64,000 nt of DNA, taken from assembly GCF_014305155.1 (NCBI RefSeq), contig NZ_JACRUK010000015.1, positions 1-64,000 on the forward strand, given 5' to 3'. The DNA is from Flavobacterium muglaense (GTDB taxonomy: Bacteria > Bacteroidota > Bacteroidia > Flavobacteriales > Flavobacteriaceae). The notes below the pieces were generated by a model, which did not search any database, was not told the DNA's origin, and saw only the letters and a program-made list of their open reading frames with translations. Position numbers and translations under genes: made by a program. Position 1 is the first letter of the stretch; the number at the start of each line of letters is the position of its first letter. Below are positions 1 to 6,950 of this stretch, one piece after another.

Positions 1-85
1 AACTTTTCTTCCTTTTATATTGTATTAAGTGTTATATTTGAAAGAAATAAACGGAAGTTTTTTCACAGACTGACGTTTACAACAA

Positions 86-358
86 TTGCACAATCTAATT
101 ATTATTGAAAAAACTGGTACCCCAAAAGAGTTGGCTAATTTAATGAAATTAAGTGAGCGTTCAATTCATTTATTATTAGATCAATTAAAAGATTATAATG
201 CCCATATTCGTTACAGTAGAAGTAGAAAAACCTATTACTACATCAATTATTTTGACTTAAAAATATCTGTCACAATAAAGATTTTAACTGATAATGAAAC
301 AAGTAATATTTATGGTGGCACTTATTTTTTACAAAACAATTTGTTCGTTGCAATATAG
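86..358 (+). pseudogene. HTH-domain regulator, probably 5'-broken, with a double-glycine tail
   Basis: The product has a winged-HTH-like segment (GTPKELANLMKLSERSIHLL, residues 11-30) followed by an Ile/Tyr-rich half containing YSRSRKTYYY. It resembles small HTH proteins found beside double-glycine peptide genes in Bacteroidetes (recalled, not searched). The only in-frame start is a TTG at 86, after a stop at 71-73. Another frame, about 40-84, encodes FFHRLTF, which looks like the missing first helix. Removing 7 nt at 79-85 would join them as RLTFLHNLI, so an indel is inferred. The C-terminus ends IYGG plus 12 residues, and the peptide gene downstream also carries IYGG. A natural TTG-started short form is the alternative. 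Confidence 0.5.
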
Positions 359-385
359 TTGCATTGAAACAATATACTTTTACAA

Positions 386-484
386 ATGAAATCATACTGG
401 GCGCGTACAGTAGAGCTTTCACATAAATCATATAAGAAACCTTTATTAATTCCCTGGAATCTGACAGGAGGACTATTTATTTAA
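386..484 (+). CDS. possible 32-residue peptide
   Basis: An ATG-to-TAA frame of 32 residues lies between the HTH gene and the GG-peptide gene. It is basic and aromatic at the N-terminus (MKSYWAR) and ends LTGGLFI, so it also has a GG near its end. There is no clear hydrophobic segment and no good A-rich leader. It could be a small peptide of the same locus or chance. Context is the main reason to list it. Confidence 0.2.
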   Translation: MKSYWARTVELSHKSYKKPLLIPWNLTGGLFI

Positions 485-517
485 AGACAAAATTAATAAT
501 TAAAAAAACTTTTTTTT

Positions 518-730
518 ATGGAAAATTTAAATGTTTTAAGATTGCAAGATCTGAATATCGTAGAGATTGAAAATATTTATGGCGGATCAGGTGGTGTTCG
601 CGGCATTGGTAAAGATTATTTGATTGGTAAAGCAATTGATATAGCACTGGAATTTATGTTTACAGGTTGGGATGAATATGGTGCTTATGCATATAAGCAC
701 CAAGCTAGCTCAGGTGGTTTGAAATGGTAA
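518..730 (+). CDS. double-glycine leader peptide (bacteriocin-like)
   Basis: This is a 70-residue precursor. The leader has the spacing typical of peptides processed by C39-peptidase ABC exporters: hydrophobic residues (L6, L9, L12, V15, I17, I20) and a terminal IYGG at residues 20-23. Cleavage after G23 would release a 47-residue Gly-rich core (SGGVRGIG...SGGLKW) with a central amphipathic IGKAIDIALEFMF and no cysteines. A long A/T-rich leader precedes the ATG. No C39 exporter lies in the window; it may be left of position 1. Function as an antimicrobial or signalling peptide is inferred from the leader only. Confidence 0.7.
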   Translation: MENLNVLRLQDLNIVEIENIYGGSGGVRGIGKDYLIGKAIDIALEFMFTGWDEYGAYAYKHQASSGGLKW

Positions 731-747
731 TATTTATCTGATTAATT

Positions 748-785
748 AAAGCTGAGGCGCTAAATGCAATTACTGCCTCAGCTTT
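748..785 (+). terminator. hairpin after the GG-peptide gene
   Basis: An 11-bp perfect stem (AAAGCTGAGGC / GCCTCAGCTTT) starts 18 nt after the peptide stop and ends in TTTT. The next gene starts 13 nt later, so it may act as a partial terminator or 3'-end stabiliser that makes the peptide more abundant than the downstream protein. Confidence 0.65.
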
Positions 786-797
786 TATAAAAATAAA

Positions 798-1256
798 ATG
801 AATCAATTAGAAACGTATTTATCGACTAAAAAAGATTATCAAATTTTTTTCATATCCTTAATTTTCCTTTTACTTGTAATTTTATGTTTATCTATCCTGT
901 TAGAATCGTTAGACATAGAAATGCTTAATGACGTTATGGTTAAAAAAAATAACTGGCAAAAGTTTTTTTCTGGAGTGTTTGTTGGTCCACTTTTAGAAAC
1001 TTTTATCTTTCAATACCTCTTAGAAAAAATATTAATATTTACTTCTAAAAATAGCTATCAAATTACCGTTCTTTCAGCTATTTTATTTGGATTGACTCAT
1101 AATTATCAATCCTTTTATATATTTTATAGTTTTACACTAGGCTTTTATTTTACATACTTATATCTCATACTTTTGAAGTTAAAACGAAAAGCCTTCTTGA
1201 CAATCTTTCTTTTACACTCTATTCATAATTTATTGGTGTTTTTACAACAGTTGTAA
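798..1256 (+). CDS. CPBP-family intramembrane protease-like protein
   Basis: The protein has 152 residues and about four hydrophobic segments. The three CPBP (ABI, type II CAAX protease) motifs are present in degraded form: E67-T68-xxx-Q72 where EExxxR is usual, F97xxxH101 in LFGLTH, and H140xxxN144 in HSIHN. One catalytic Glu is therefore a Thr and the Arg is a Gln, while both His motifs persist. CPBP proteins next to GG-peptides are known either as self-immunity proteins or as peptide processing factors. The substitutions favour immunity or altered chemistry, but this is inference. It is the last gene of the peptide locus. Confidence 0.65.
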   Translation: MNQLETYLSTKKDYQIFFISLIFLLLVILCLSILLESLDIEMLNDVMVKKNNWQKFFSGVFVGPLLETFIFQYLLEKILIFTSKNSYQITVLSAILFGLTHNYQSFYIFYSFTLGFYFTYLYLILLKLKRKAFLTIFLLHSIHNLLVFLQQL

Positions 1257-1443
1257 TTGACGGAAGATCTAAGTGCGTAAAGCTACCTAAAATCAACATT
1301 TAGTAAGTTTAAAGCGTAAAATGATTTGTGCGATTTGTGATTAATAATTAAGACTTCGATTTAGTTAGTTTCACCAAAGTTAAACTTTACACAAAAACCA
1401 CTTTCGATTTATAAATACTACTAAAAAACAATATTTTTATAAA

Positions 1444-2238
1444 ATGAAAAAATCGATACTTACTCTTTGTGTTTTAGCCGCAGTTGTTCTCTCTTGTAAT
1501 TCTAAAAAAGAAAGTCTGGATGACAATCTAAAAAACGACACCATTGCCACCGCTAAACCATTGTCAAAAGCCGATTCTATTATAAACCTTGCAATCGAAG
1601 TTCACGGTGGTGACTTATACACAAAAGCCGATTATTCATTTACTTTTAGAGACAAAAAATACCGTTTTAAAAATAACGGTAGCAATTACGAATATTCATC
1701 TGAAGGACAAAAAGGAGATTCGCTTATCAAAGATGTAATGGTCAATAATGATTTCACGCGTTACATCAATACTAAAAAGCAAAACCTTACTCCAGAAGAT
1801 GCAGGTAAATACGGCGAATCCTTAAATTCTGTTATTTATTTTGCAACGCTTCCTCACAAACTTCAAGATGCTTCTGTGCACAAAAAGTATATCGAACAAA
1901 CGACTATCAAAGGAAAGCAATATGATGTGATTCAGGTTACTTTTGGTCAAGACGGTGGCGGAAAAGATTTTGATGATGAATACATGTATTGGATCAATAC
2001 GGAAACGCACAAAATGGATTACTTCGCATATAATTATCAAGTAAATGACGGTGGTGTACGTTTTAGAGCGGCATTCAACCCTAGAGCAGTTGCAGGAGTG
2101 ACTTTTCAAGATTATATCAATTATGAAGCTCCGGTAAAAACGCCTTTAAATGACTTGCCCGCCTTGTACGAACAAAGCAAACTTAAAGAAGCTTCAAAAA
2201 TCCTGACTGAGAACGTGGTGAATAATCAGATTAAATAA
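1444..2238 (+). CDS. DUF6503-like lipoprotein
   Basis: A 264-residue exported lipoprotein with signal peptide and lipobox ending at C18 (VVLSC). The mature part begins with a Ser/Lys/Asp linker, then SKADSIINLAIEVHGGDLYTK, which resembles Bacteroidetes DUF6503 proteins. Some of these have been named deoxyribose-phosphate aldolase in databases without visible support. A predicted beta-rich body follows, compatible with a lipid- or ligand-binding fold, but no catalytic motif is recognisable. The gene stands alone, and its 3' end faces the convergent gene at 2253 with only 14 nt between them. Confidence 0.6.
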   Translation: MKKSILTLCVLAAVVLSCNSKKESLDDNLKNDTIATAKPLSKADSIINLAIEVHGGDLYTKADYSFTFRDKKYRFKNNGSNYEYSSEGQKGDSLIKDVMVNNDFTRYINTKKQNLTPEDAGKYGESLNSVIYFATLPHKLQDASVHKKYIEQTTIKGKQYDVIQVTFGQDGGGKDFDDEYMYWINTETHKMDYFAYNYQVNDGGVRFRAAFNPRAVAGVTFQDYINYEAPVKTPLNDLPALYEQSKLKEASKILTENVVNNQIK

Positions 2239-2252
2239 GCTCCGTAACCTAC

Positions 2253-3152
2253 TTAGTCTGGCTTTAAGTTTTGCAAATAGCGCACTACTTTCTTCTGATT
2301 TTCTGTTCCGTTACTCAATAACAAGGCCAAATCGGGTCTGAATGCTTTTAGAAACAAAGCGTCGTTCCCTGGTCTTAAAAAATAAGCTTCCATATCAGCT
2401 GTAATAGGACTGTCTTTTGGTATAAATTTTCTAAGATCAGTATCGTAGGCATAAATCGCCGACACTTTATCTCTTTTTATCAATTCGAATGTTTCATCTT
2501 GAATGCTCAATTTTTCCAGCACGAGATAATGAGGGTTTAGACGAAATGAATAAGTAACAAACAATTCATTCCCATATTCTTCAAAACTATCAACAGTAAT
2601 CATTCCGTTGATTCCCTTATCATTAAAAGTATCATTAGAATCGTCTACCAACTCTAAAACCAAGTCTAGTTTTCCTGATTCAAGGCGGTACACCTTATTG
2701 GTAAACAACCAGAAACCGGAGCCTCTGCCGTACAAAAATTTAAAACTAATCAACTTATGCTGATTAGTAGCGCTCAAAATTTTCATTTGCGGATAGTCAT
2801 TGTGCAACCATAAATATTCCTCGTGAATGATTTTAAAATCATGATCAATCACATAAAACATTGTTTGAGCATAATATGACCCAATGAATAACACATATTC
2901 ATCTTCAAAATCAGTATCTAGATTCACCTTCGTGAGATTAAGATAAACCGTCATTGCATCATTTAGAACAGGATCTTCCGCAATGACTTTGGACGGAAAC
3001 ATTTGACCAAATTCATGTACTAATTTTCCATTATCACCACCTTGAATGGCTGTTTTGAGCCATTTAAGTGGTACTTTTTTTCCAATATTTACTTGTCCAA
3101 AAGCATTTAAACTTGCTATAAAAAACAATAGCAACACTATTTTATTTTTCAT
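2253..3152 (-). CDS. exported protein of unknown function
   Basis: The start is placed at MKNKIVLLLFFIASLNAFGQ because this gives a clean signal peptide; an upstream ATG at 3212 adds 20 residues unlike a signal. The product is 299 residues. The mature part contains KWLKTAIQGGDNGKLVHEF and several Asp/Tyr-rich strands (DTDFEDEYVLFIGSYYAQ). No domain was recognised. It is transcribed alone and converges on the DUF6503-like gene. Confidence 0.65.
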   Translation of the reverse strand: MKNKIVLLLFFIASLNAFGQVNIGKKVPLKWLKTAIQGGDNGKLVHEFGQMFPSKVIAEDPVLNDAMTVYLNLTKVNLDTDFEDEYVLFIGSYYAQTMFYVIDHDFKIIHEEYLWLHNDYPQMKILSATNQHKLISFKFLYGRGSGFWLFTNKVYRLESGKLDLVLELVDDSNDTFNDKGINGMITVDSFEEYGNELFVTYSFRLNPHYLVLEKLSIQDETFELIKRDKVSAIYAYDTDLRKFIPKDSPITADMEAYFLRPGNDALFLKAFRPDLALLLSNGTENQKKVVRYLQNLKPD

Positions 3153-3415
3153 GATTGTACTTGAATTATTATGCTTTAGACCCCTATAAATCAACAAGAT
3201 TGCCAATTGCAATACAAAGTAAATATAATTGATTTATCAAATGATCATACAGCTGTTCATAAAAATATTATGCAAAAACAAAAAACTTAATTCACTTTTA
3301 AATAAATGACCACAGTCATTTACTGAAAACTTAAGGCCGTTCGCTGATTGTTCTAAAATACCTTTGTAGTTCTCCTTACTTTTACCCCATTCAATAACGA
3401 ATAAACCAATCAAGT

Positions 3416-4396
3416 ATGAAAAATGTAAGCCTTTTATTTGTTTCAACCGTGTTACTTTGCCTTGTCAACGCTTGCAGCAAAGACGATAGTACAACTGAAA
3501 CTGCAACAACAACTGCAGATGAAGCAGTTGTGATTAATGTATCCTCTTCTCAATTTTTATCCGCTGGCTTAAGAGAACCTATTACCATAGTTTCGAAAAC
3601 ATTATCAGACGGAACTACCGCTGATTGCTATAAAATTGTAACTACTAGCCTTGCAACAGACCATACTATGGGACCATGGTGCCCTACTAACATTTCAGAC
3701 GACGCTTCAAAAGGTGGAATATGGTTAGAAGGTGGAGAAGCCTACGACGTAGATGGAGCCTTTGTAAAAAACATGGCCACTTTCTATAAAGACAACACTT
3801 GGATGATGTACAATGCAACTACAGGGGCAATCACAAAAACAAGTACACAAGCAGAATGTCAAGCAGCTGCAAACCCAAATGTAGGCGCAACCTATAAAAA
3901 TTATTGTGTAGAATGTTTGCCTTCTTATGTAGCCGACTTGTCACATACATACTACATTCCTGTGACTCCAAAAGCAGCGAGTTCTCCTATTGCATTTGGT
4001 TCTGGACCCAATTCAACTGGACCAAGTTCTAGAGGTATCGCATTCAACGGAGTAGTGTTTGATGCACCAGCGCCTACAAGTGTGATTTTGGCAGCCTACA
4101 CTTTGGCACCATTTGATGATGCAGGAGGACATATTAACTTAGCTGCTGGTTATCATTACCATGCTGCAACAGGATTGTCGACAGAAATAGCGCAAGCAGA
4201 TGGTCATGCAGGAATGATAGGTTACGCGATGGACGGTTATGGAATGTATGCACATTTTGACTCAACTGGAAAGGCCTATACCGACTTAGACGCTTCATTA
4301 GGTCACTACGATTCAACCAGAGGATACCACTACCACGTAGATTACAAAGGTAAAAATAACTTTATTAACAGCTTACATGGTGTGTATGTTAAGTAA
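3416..4396 (+). CDS. YHYH-domain lipoprotein
   Basis: A 326-residue lipoprotein (lipobox NAC, C20) with a Thr/Ala linker. The C-terminal half carries the YHYH domain: GYHYHAATG near residue 244 and GYHYHVDYKG near 304, with HAGMIGYAMDGYGMY between them. YHYH proteins are widespread, of unknown function, and probably metal-binding through the paired His. Four Cys in the middle (CPT, CQA, CVEC) may form disulfides. It is followed after 7 nt by a small membrane protein gene, so the two are likely co-expressed. Confidence 0.8.
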   Translation: MKNVSLLFVSTVLLCLVNACSKDDSTTETATTTADEAVVINVSSSQFLSAGLREPITIVSKTLSDGTTADCYKIVTTSLATDHTMGPWCPTNISDDASKGGIWLEGGEAYDVDGAFVKNMATFYKDNTWMMYNATTGAITKTSTQAECQAAANPNVGATYKNYCVECLPSYVADLSHTYYIPVTPKAASSPIAFGSGPNSTGPSSRGIAFNGVVFDAPAPTSVILAAYTLAPFDDAGGHINLAAGYHYHAATGLSTEIAQADGHAGMIGYAMDGYGMYAHFDSTGKAYTDLDASLGHYDSTRGYHYHVDYKGKNNFINSLHGVYVK

Positions 4397-4403
4397 AAAT
4401 AAA

Positions 4404-5021
4404 ATGAAGAAGCAATGGTTGTTCCTATCGGCATTTTTGATGTCTTTGGTGAGCCATGCCCATTCGCCAGATTTTTCGACCAGCGTCCTTTCAAAAACAG
4501 ATAATGGCATTTATGTATTGCAAATAACAAGTTCACTAGCTGCTTTTCAAGGAGAAATTGACTACCTCTACACTACAAATGCTTATAAAACTCCAGAGGC
4601 TTTCAAGAAATTAGTTGTGGATCATTTTAATAAAAATGTCTTTTTCATTGCAAACGAAAAAGATACTTTAAAATTTGGTGCACCATTAGTATTGCTTGGA
4701 CATGAATCGAAGTTAATTGTGGAAGTACTAAACATCCCAAAGAACATTAGCTCTTTATATTTTAAAAACTCCATGTTCAAGGACATGCCACACAATCAAA
4801 TGGCGGTTATTATGCTAGCTGACGGCTTGCCGAAAGACCAACATGTATTAGAAAACGAAAACGAGCAAACGGTTTCGCTTGAACTACAAGAGGGAAAATG
4901 GGTCAACCTAGGATTGGGATTCAAACCAAAAAACATGCTTTACGTTGGTTTGTTTTTATTGTTATCCATGGTACCAATACTGTACATTGGATATCGTGAC
5001 CGCAAACACATTAGAAAATAA
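4404..5021 (+). CDS. membrane-anchored periplasmic protein, partner of the YHYH protein
   Basis: The start at MKKQWLF is preferred over an upstream ATG at 4377 inside the YHYH gene, because it opens a signal peptide (LMSLVSHAHS) 7 nt after the YHYH stop. The product is 205 residues, with a mature beta-rich domain beginning HSPDFSTSV, a single TM helix near the C-terminus (LYVGLFLLLSMVPILYIGY) and a basic tail. The exported domain resembles the N-terminal part of HupE/UreJ-type or DUF6702-type proteins, but only loosely. Function unknown. Confidence 0.6.
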   Translation: MKKQWLFLSAFLMSLVSHAHSPDFSTSVLSKTDNGIYVLQITSSLAAFQGEIDYLYTTNAYKTPEAFKKLVVDHFNKNVFFIANEKDTLKFGAPLVLLGHESKLIVEVLNIPKNISSLYFKNSMFKDMPHNQMAVIMLADGLPKDQHVLENENEQTVSLELQEGKWVNLGLGFKPKNMLYVGLFLLLSMVPILYIGYRDRKHIRK

Positions 5022-5055
5022 AATACCACCAAGAGTACAATCCATAGCATTACAA

Positions 5056-5095
5056 CAATAAGCCCAGGAGTTTCTTCTGGGCTTATTGATTTTTG
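5056..5095 (+). terminator. rho-independent terminator
   Basis: A 12-bp perfect stem (CAATAAGCCCAG / CTGGGCTTATTG) with a 9-nt loop is followed by ATTTTTG, 35 nt after the stop at 5021. Confidence 0.85.
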
Positions 5096-5121
5096 TAATG
5101 AAAGCGAATCACCTATAATCC

Positions 5122-5250
5122 CTAACCCCGATTACTTCACTGTATTATATTTTCATAGGAATTCAGTGAACTTCATTTGAAGTGAAAATCCTTTTGGGGG
5201 CTTTTGTTTTGCCCCCAAAAGATTATAACGGATAGCGGGAAATAGCTCCT
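5122..5250. repeat. intergenic hairpin element A, interrupted copy
   Basis: It has the family's right side (GATTATAACGGATAGCGGGA) and core hairpin CTTTTGGGGGC / GCCCCCAAAAG. Its left side ACCCCGATT is separated from AGTGAAAATCC by about 50 nt that form another inverted repeat (TTCACTG / CAGTGAA). It sits after a terminated gene, like the other copies near 20161, 23006, 37750, 42945 and 58248. Confidence 0.6.
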
Positions 5251-5280
5251 CAAAAAACAGAAACTTAGAACGGTAGAAAC

Positions 5281-5311
5281 TTTGCCATTTAGTCCCTTTT
5301 CCTTACTTTTG
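5281..5311 (+). promoter_or_regulatory. Bacteroidetes-type promoter of trhO
   Basis: TTTG at 5281-5284 and TACTTTTG at 5304-5311 are 19 nt apart, matching the -33 / -7 consensus of Bacteroidetes sigma-ABfr. The trhO ATG follows 35 nt later. Confidence 0.65.
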
Positions 5312-5346
5312 CAAAAATAATTTATCACCCTTAAACCGTTTATAGC

Positions 5347-6705
5347 ATGCAACTGTATAACACCTTAAGCGCAGATGAAAGAGCCGAACTGATTGATCAG
5401 GCTGGACAACAACGACTCACGTTGTCTTTCTATGCGTATGCCAAAATTGAAGATCCTAAAAAATTTCGCGACGATTTATTTGTAGCCTGGAACGCACTTG
5501 ATGCCCTTGGCCGTACTTATGTCGCTAAAGAAGGTATTAATGCTCAAATGAGTGTTCCTGCCGATAACTTTGAAGCTTTTAGAGACACCCTTGAAGTCTA
5601 TGATTTTATGAAAGGCATTCGCTTGAATGTAGCCGTAGAGCACGATGACCACTCTTTCTTGAAACTAACTGTTAAGGTGCGTGATAAAATTGTTGCGGAT
5701 GGTTTGAATGACGAAACTTTTGATGTGACTAATAAAGGAGTGCATTTAAAAGCGTCTGAATTCAACGAAATATTAGAAAATCCAAATACGATTGTTGTTG
5801 ATTTTCGAAATCATTATGAGAGTGAAATTGGTCATTTTAAAAACGCCATTACTCCAGATGTGGAGACTTTTAGAGAATCGTTGCCTATTATCAACGAGCA
5901 ATTAAAAGATTTTAAAGAAGATAAAAACCTGGTGATGTACTGCACGGGCGGAATCCGTTGTGAGAAAGCTTCCGCTTACTTCAAGCACCAAGGATTCAAA
6001 AATGTGTTCCAATTGGAAGGTGGAATCATTCAGTATGCCAAACAAATCAAGGAAGAAGGTTTAGAAAGCAAGTTTGTAGGTAAGAATTTTGTTTTTGATA
6101 ATCGCTTAGGCGAAAGAATTACTGACGATATTATTTCGCAATGCCATCAATGCGGAAAACCTTGCGATAATCATACCAACTGTGAAAATGATGGTTGCCA
6201 TTTGTTGTTTATCCAATGTGACGAATGTAAGGCTGCCATGGATAATTGTTGTTCTACAGAATGTCTTGAAATCACACGTTTACCATTAGTGGATCAAGTA
6301 CGATTGAGAACGGGAAAACAAGTAGGGAACAAGGTTTTTAGAAAAGGAAAATCAGATAAATTGAAGTTCAAACACTCAGGTGAATTAGCTGATTTGGCCA
6401 TAGGAACAGCCATAAAGCCAGTGGATATTCGCCAAAAAATTAAGGTAAAAAAAGTATTGATCGGTAAAGTAGATCATTATTATGTCAAAGCGCAAGTTGG
6501 TCTTTTTTCTATCGAAAACAAAGAATTGACTGTGGGCGACAAAATCATTATTTCTGGACCTACAACCGGTGTTCAGGAATTGGTTTTAGAAAACATGATT
6601 GTTAATGATGTAGCAGGAACTACAGCCAAAGCAGGTGATAGAATCACCTTTCCAGTGCCGTTTAGAGTGCGTTTATCTGACAAATTATATAAGATTGTGG
6701 AATAA
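5347..6705 (+). CDS. trhO: tRNA uridine(34) hydroxylase TrhO with extra C-terminal domain
   Basis: TrhO uses O2 to make 5-hydroxyuridine at the wobble base of tRNAs. The N-terminal acylphosphatase-like domain covers about residues 1-100, with KEGINAQMSV. A rhodanese domain (about 125-235) carries the catalytic loop C199-TGGIRC. Next come a Cys cluster (CHQCGKPC...CDEC...CCSTEC, about 265-305) likely to bind metal, and the basic KVFRKGKSDK. Residues about 355-452 form an additional beta-barrel-like domain (VGDKIIISGP, AGDRITFPVP) resembling the C-terminal domain of U32 peptidase-family proteins such as TrhP. E. coli TrhO is about 350 residues, so the extension accounts for the extra length. 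Confidence 0.88.
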   Translation: MQLYNTLSADERAELIDQAGQQRLTLSFYAYAKIEDPKKFRDDLFVAWNALDALGRTYVAKEGINAQMSVPADNFEAFRDTLEVYDFMKGIRLNVAVEHDDHSFLKLTVKVRDKIVADGLNDETFDVTNKGVHLKASEFNEILENPNTIVVDFRNHYESEIGHFKNAITPDVETFRESLPIINEQLKDFKEDKNLVMYCTGGIRCEKASAYFKHQGFKNVFQLEGGIIQYAKQIKEEGLESKFVGKNFVFDNRLGERITDDIISQCHQCGKPCDNHTNCENDGCHLLFIQCDECKAAMDNCCSTECLEITRLPLVDQVRLRTGKQVGNKVFRKGKSDKLKFKHSGELADLAIGTAIKPVDIRQKIKVKKVLIGKVDHYYVKAQVGLFSIENKELTVGDKIIISGPTTGVQELVLENMIVNDVAGTTAKAGDRITFPVPFRVRLSDKLYKIVE

Positions 6706-6729
6706 ATACCACTCAACAACTATTCCAGA

Positions 6730-6768
6730 AAGCCTATTTCAATTCCTTTTGAAATAGGCTTTTTTTTG
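6730..6768 (+). terminator. terminator of trhO
   Basis: A 13-bp stem (AAGCCTATTTCAA / TTGAAATAGGCTT) is followed by a run of T, 25 nt after the stop. Confidence 0.9.
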
Positions 6769-6892
6769 TCTTAGTACGCAGCACATGAACAAAACCGTCT
6801 CTGCATCTTTCTATTAAAATCACAACAAACCACCACTTAGCTGCCCTAATTATGGTTATTATGCACAGATAAAGCTATTTTACTAAAAATAT

Positions 6893-6925
6893 TTTGTTAA
6901 TTATTGTTAAAATTGATTAGATTTA
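6893..6925 (+). promoter_or_regulatory. candidate promoter of the SusC/SusD pair
   Basis: TTTG at 6893-6896 and TAGATTTA at 6918-6925, 21 nt apart, approximate the -33 / -7 consensus. The susC ATG is 26 nt downstream. Confidence 0.45.
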
Positions 6926-6950
6926 CTAGAACTAACCAAAATAACGAATC

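Noticed and set aside
3237..3446. Minus-strand 69-residue frame
   Set aside because: It overlaps the start of the YHYH gene and its upstream region, and shows no domain, signal peptide or good leader.
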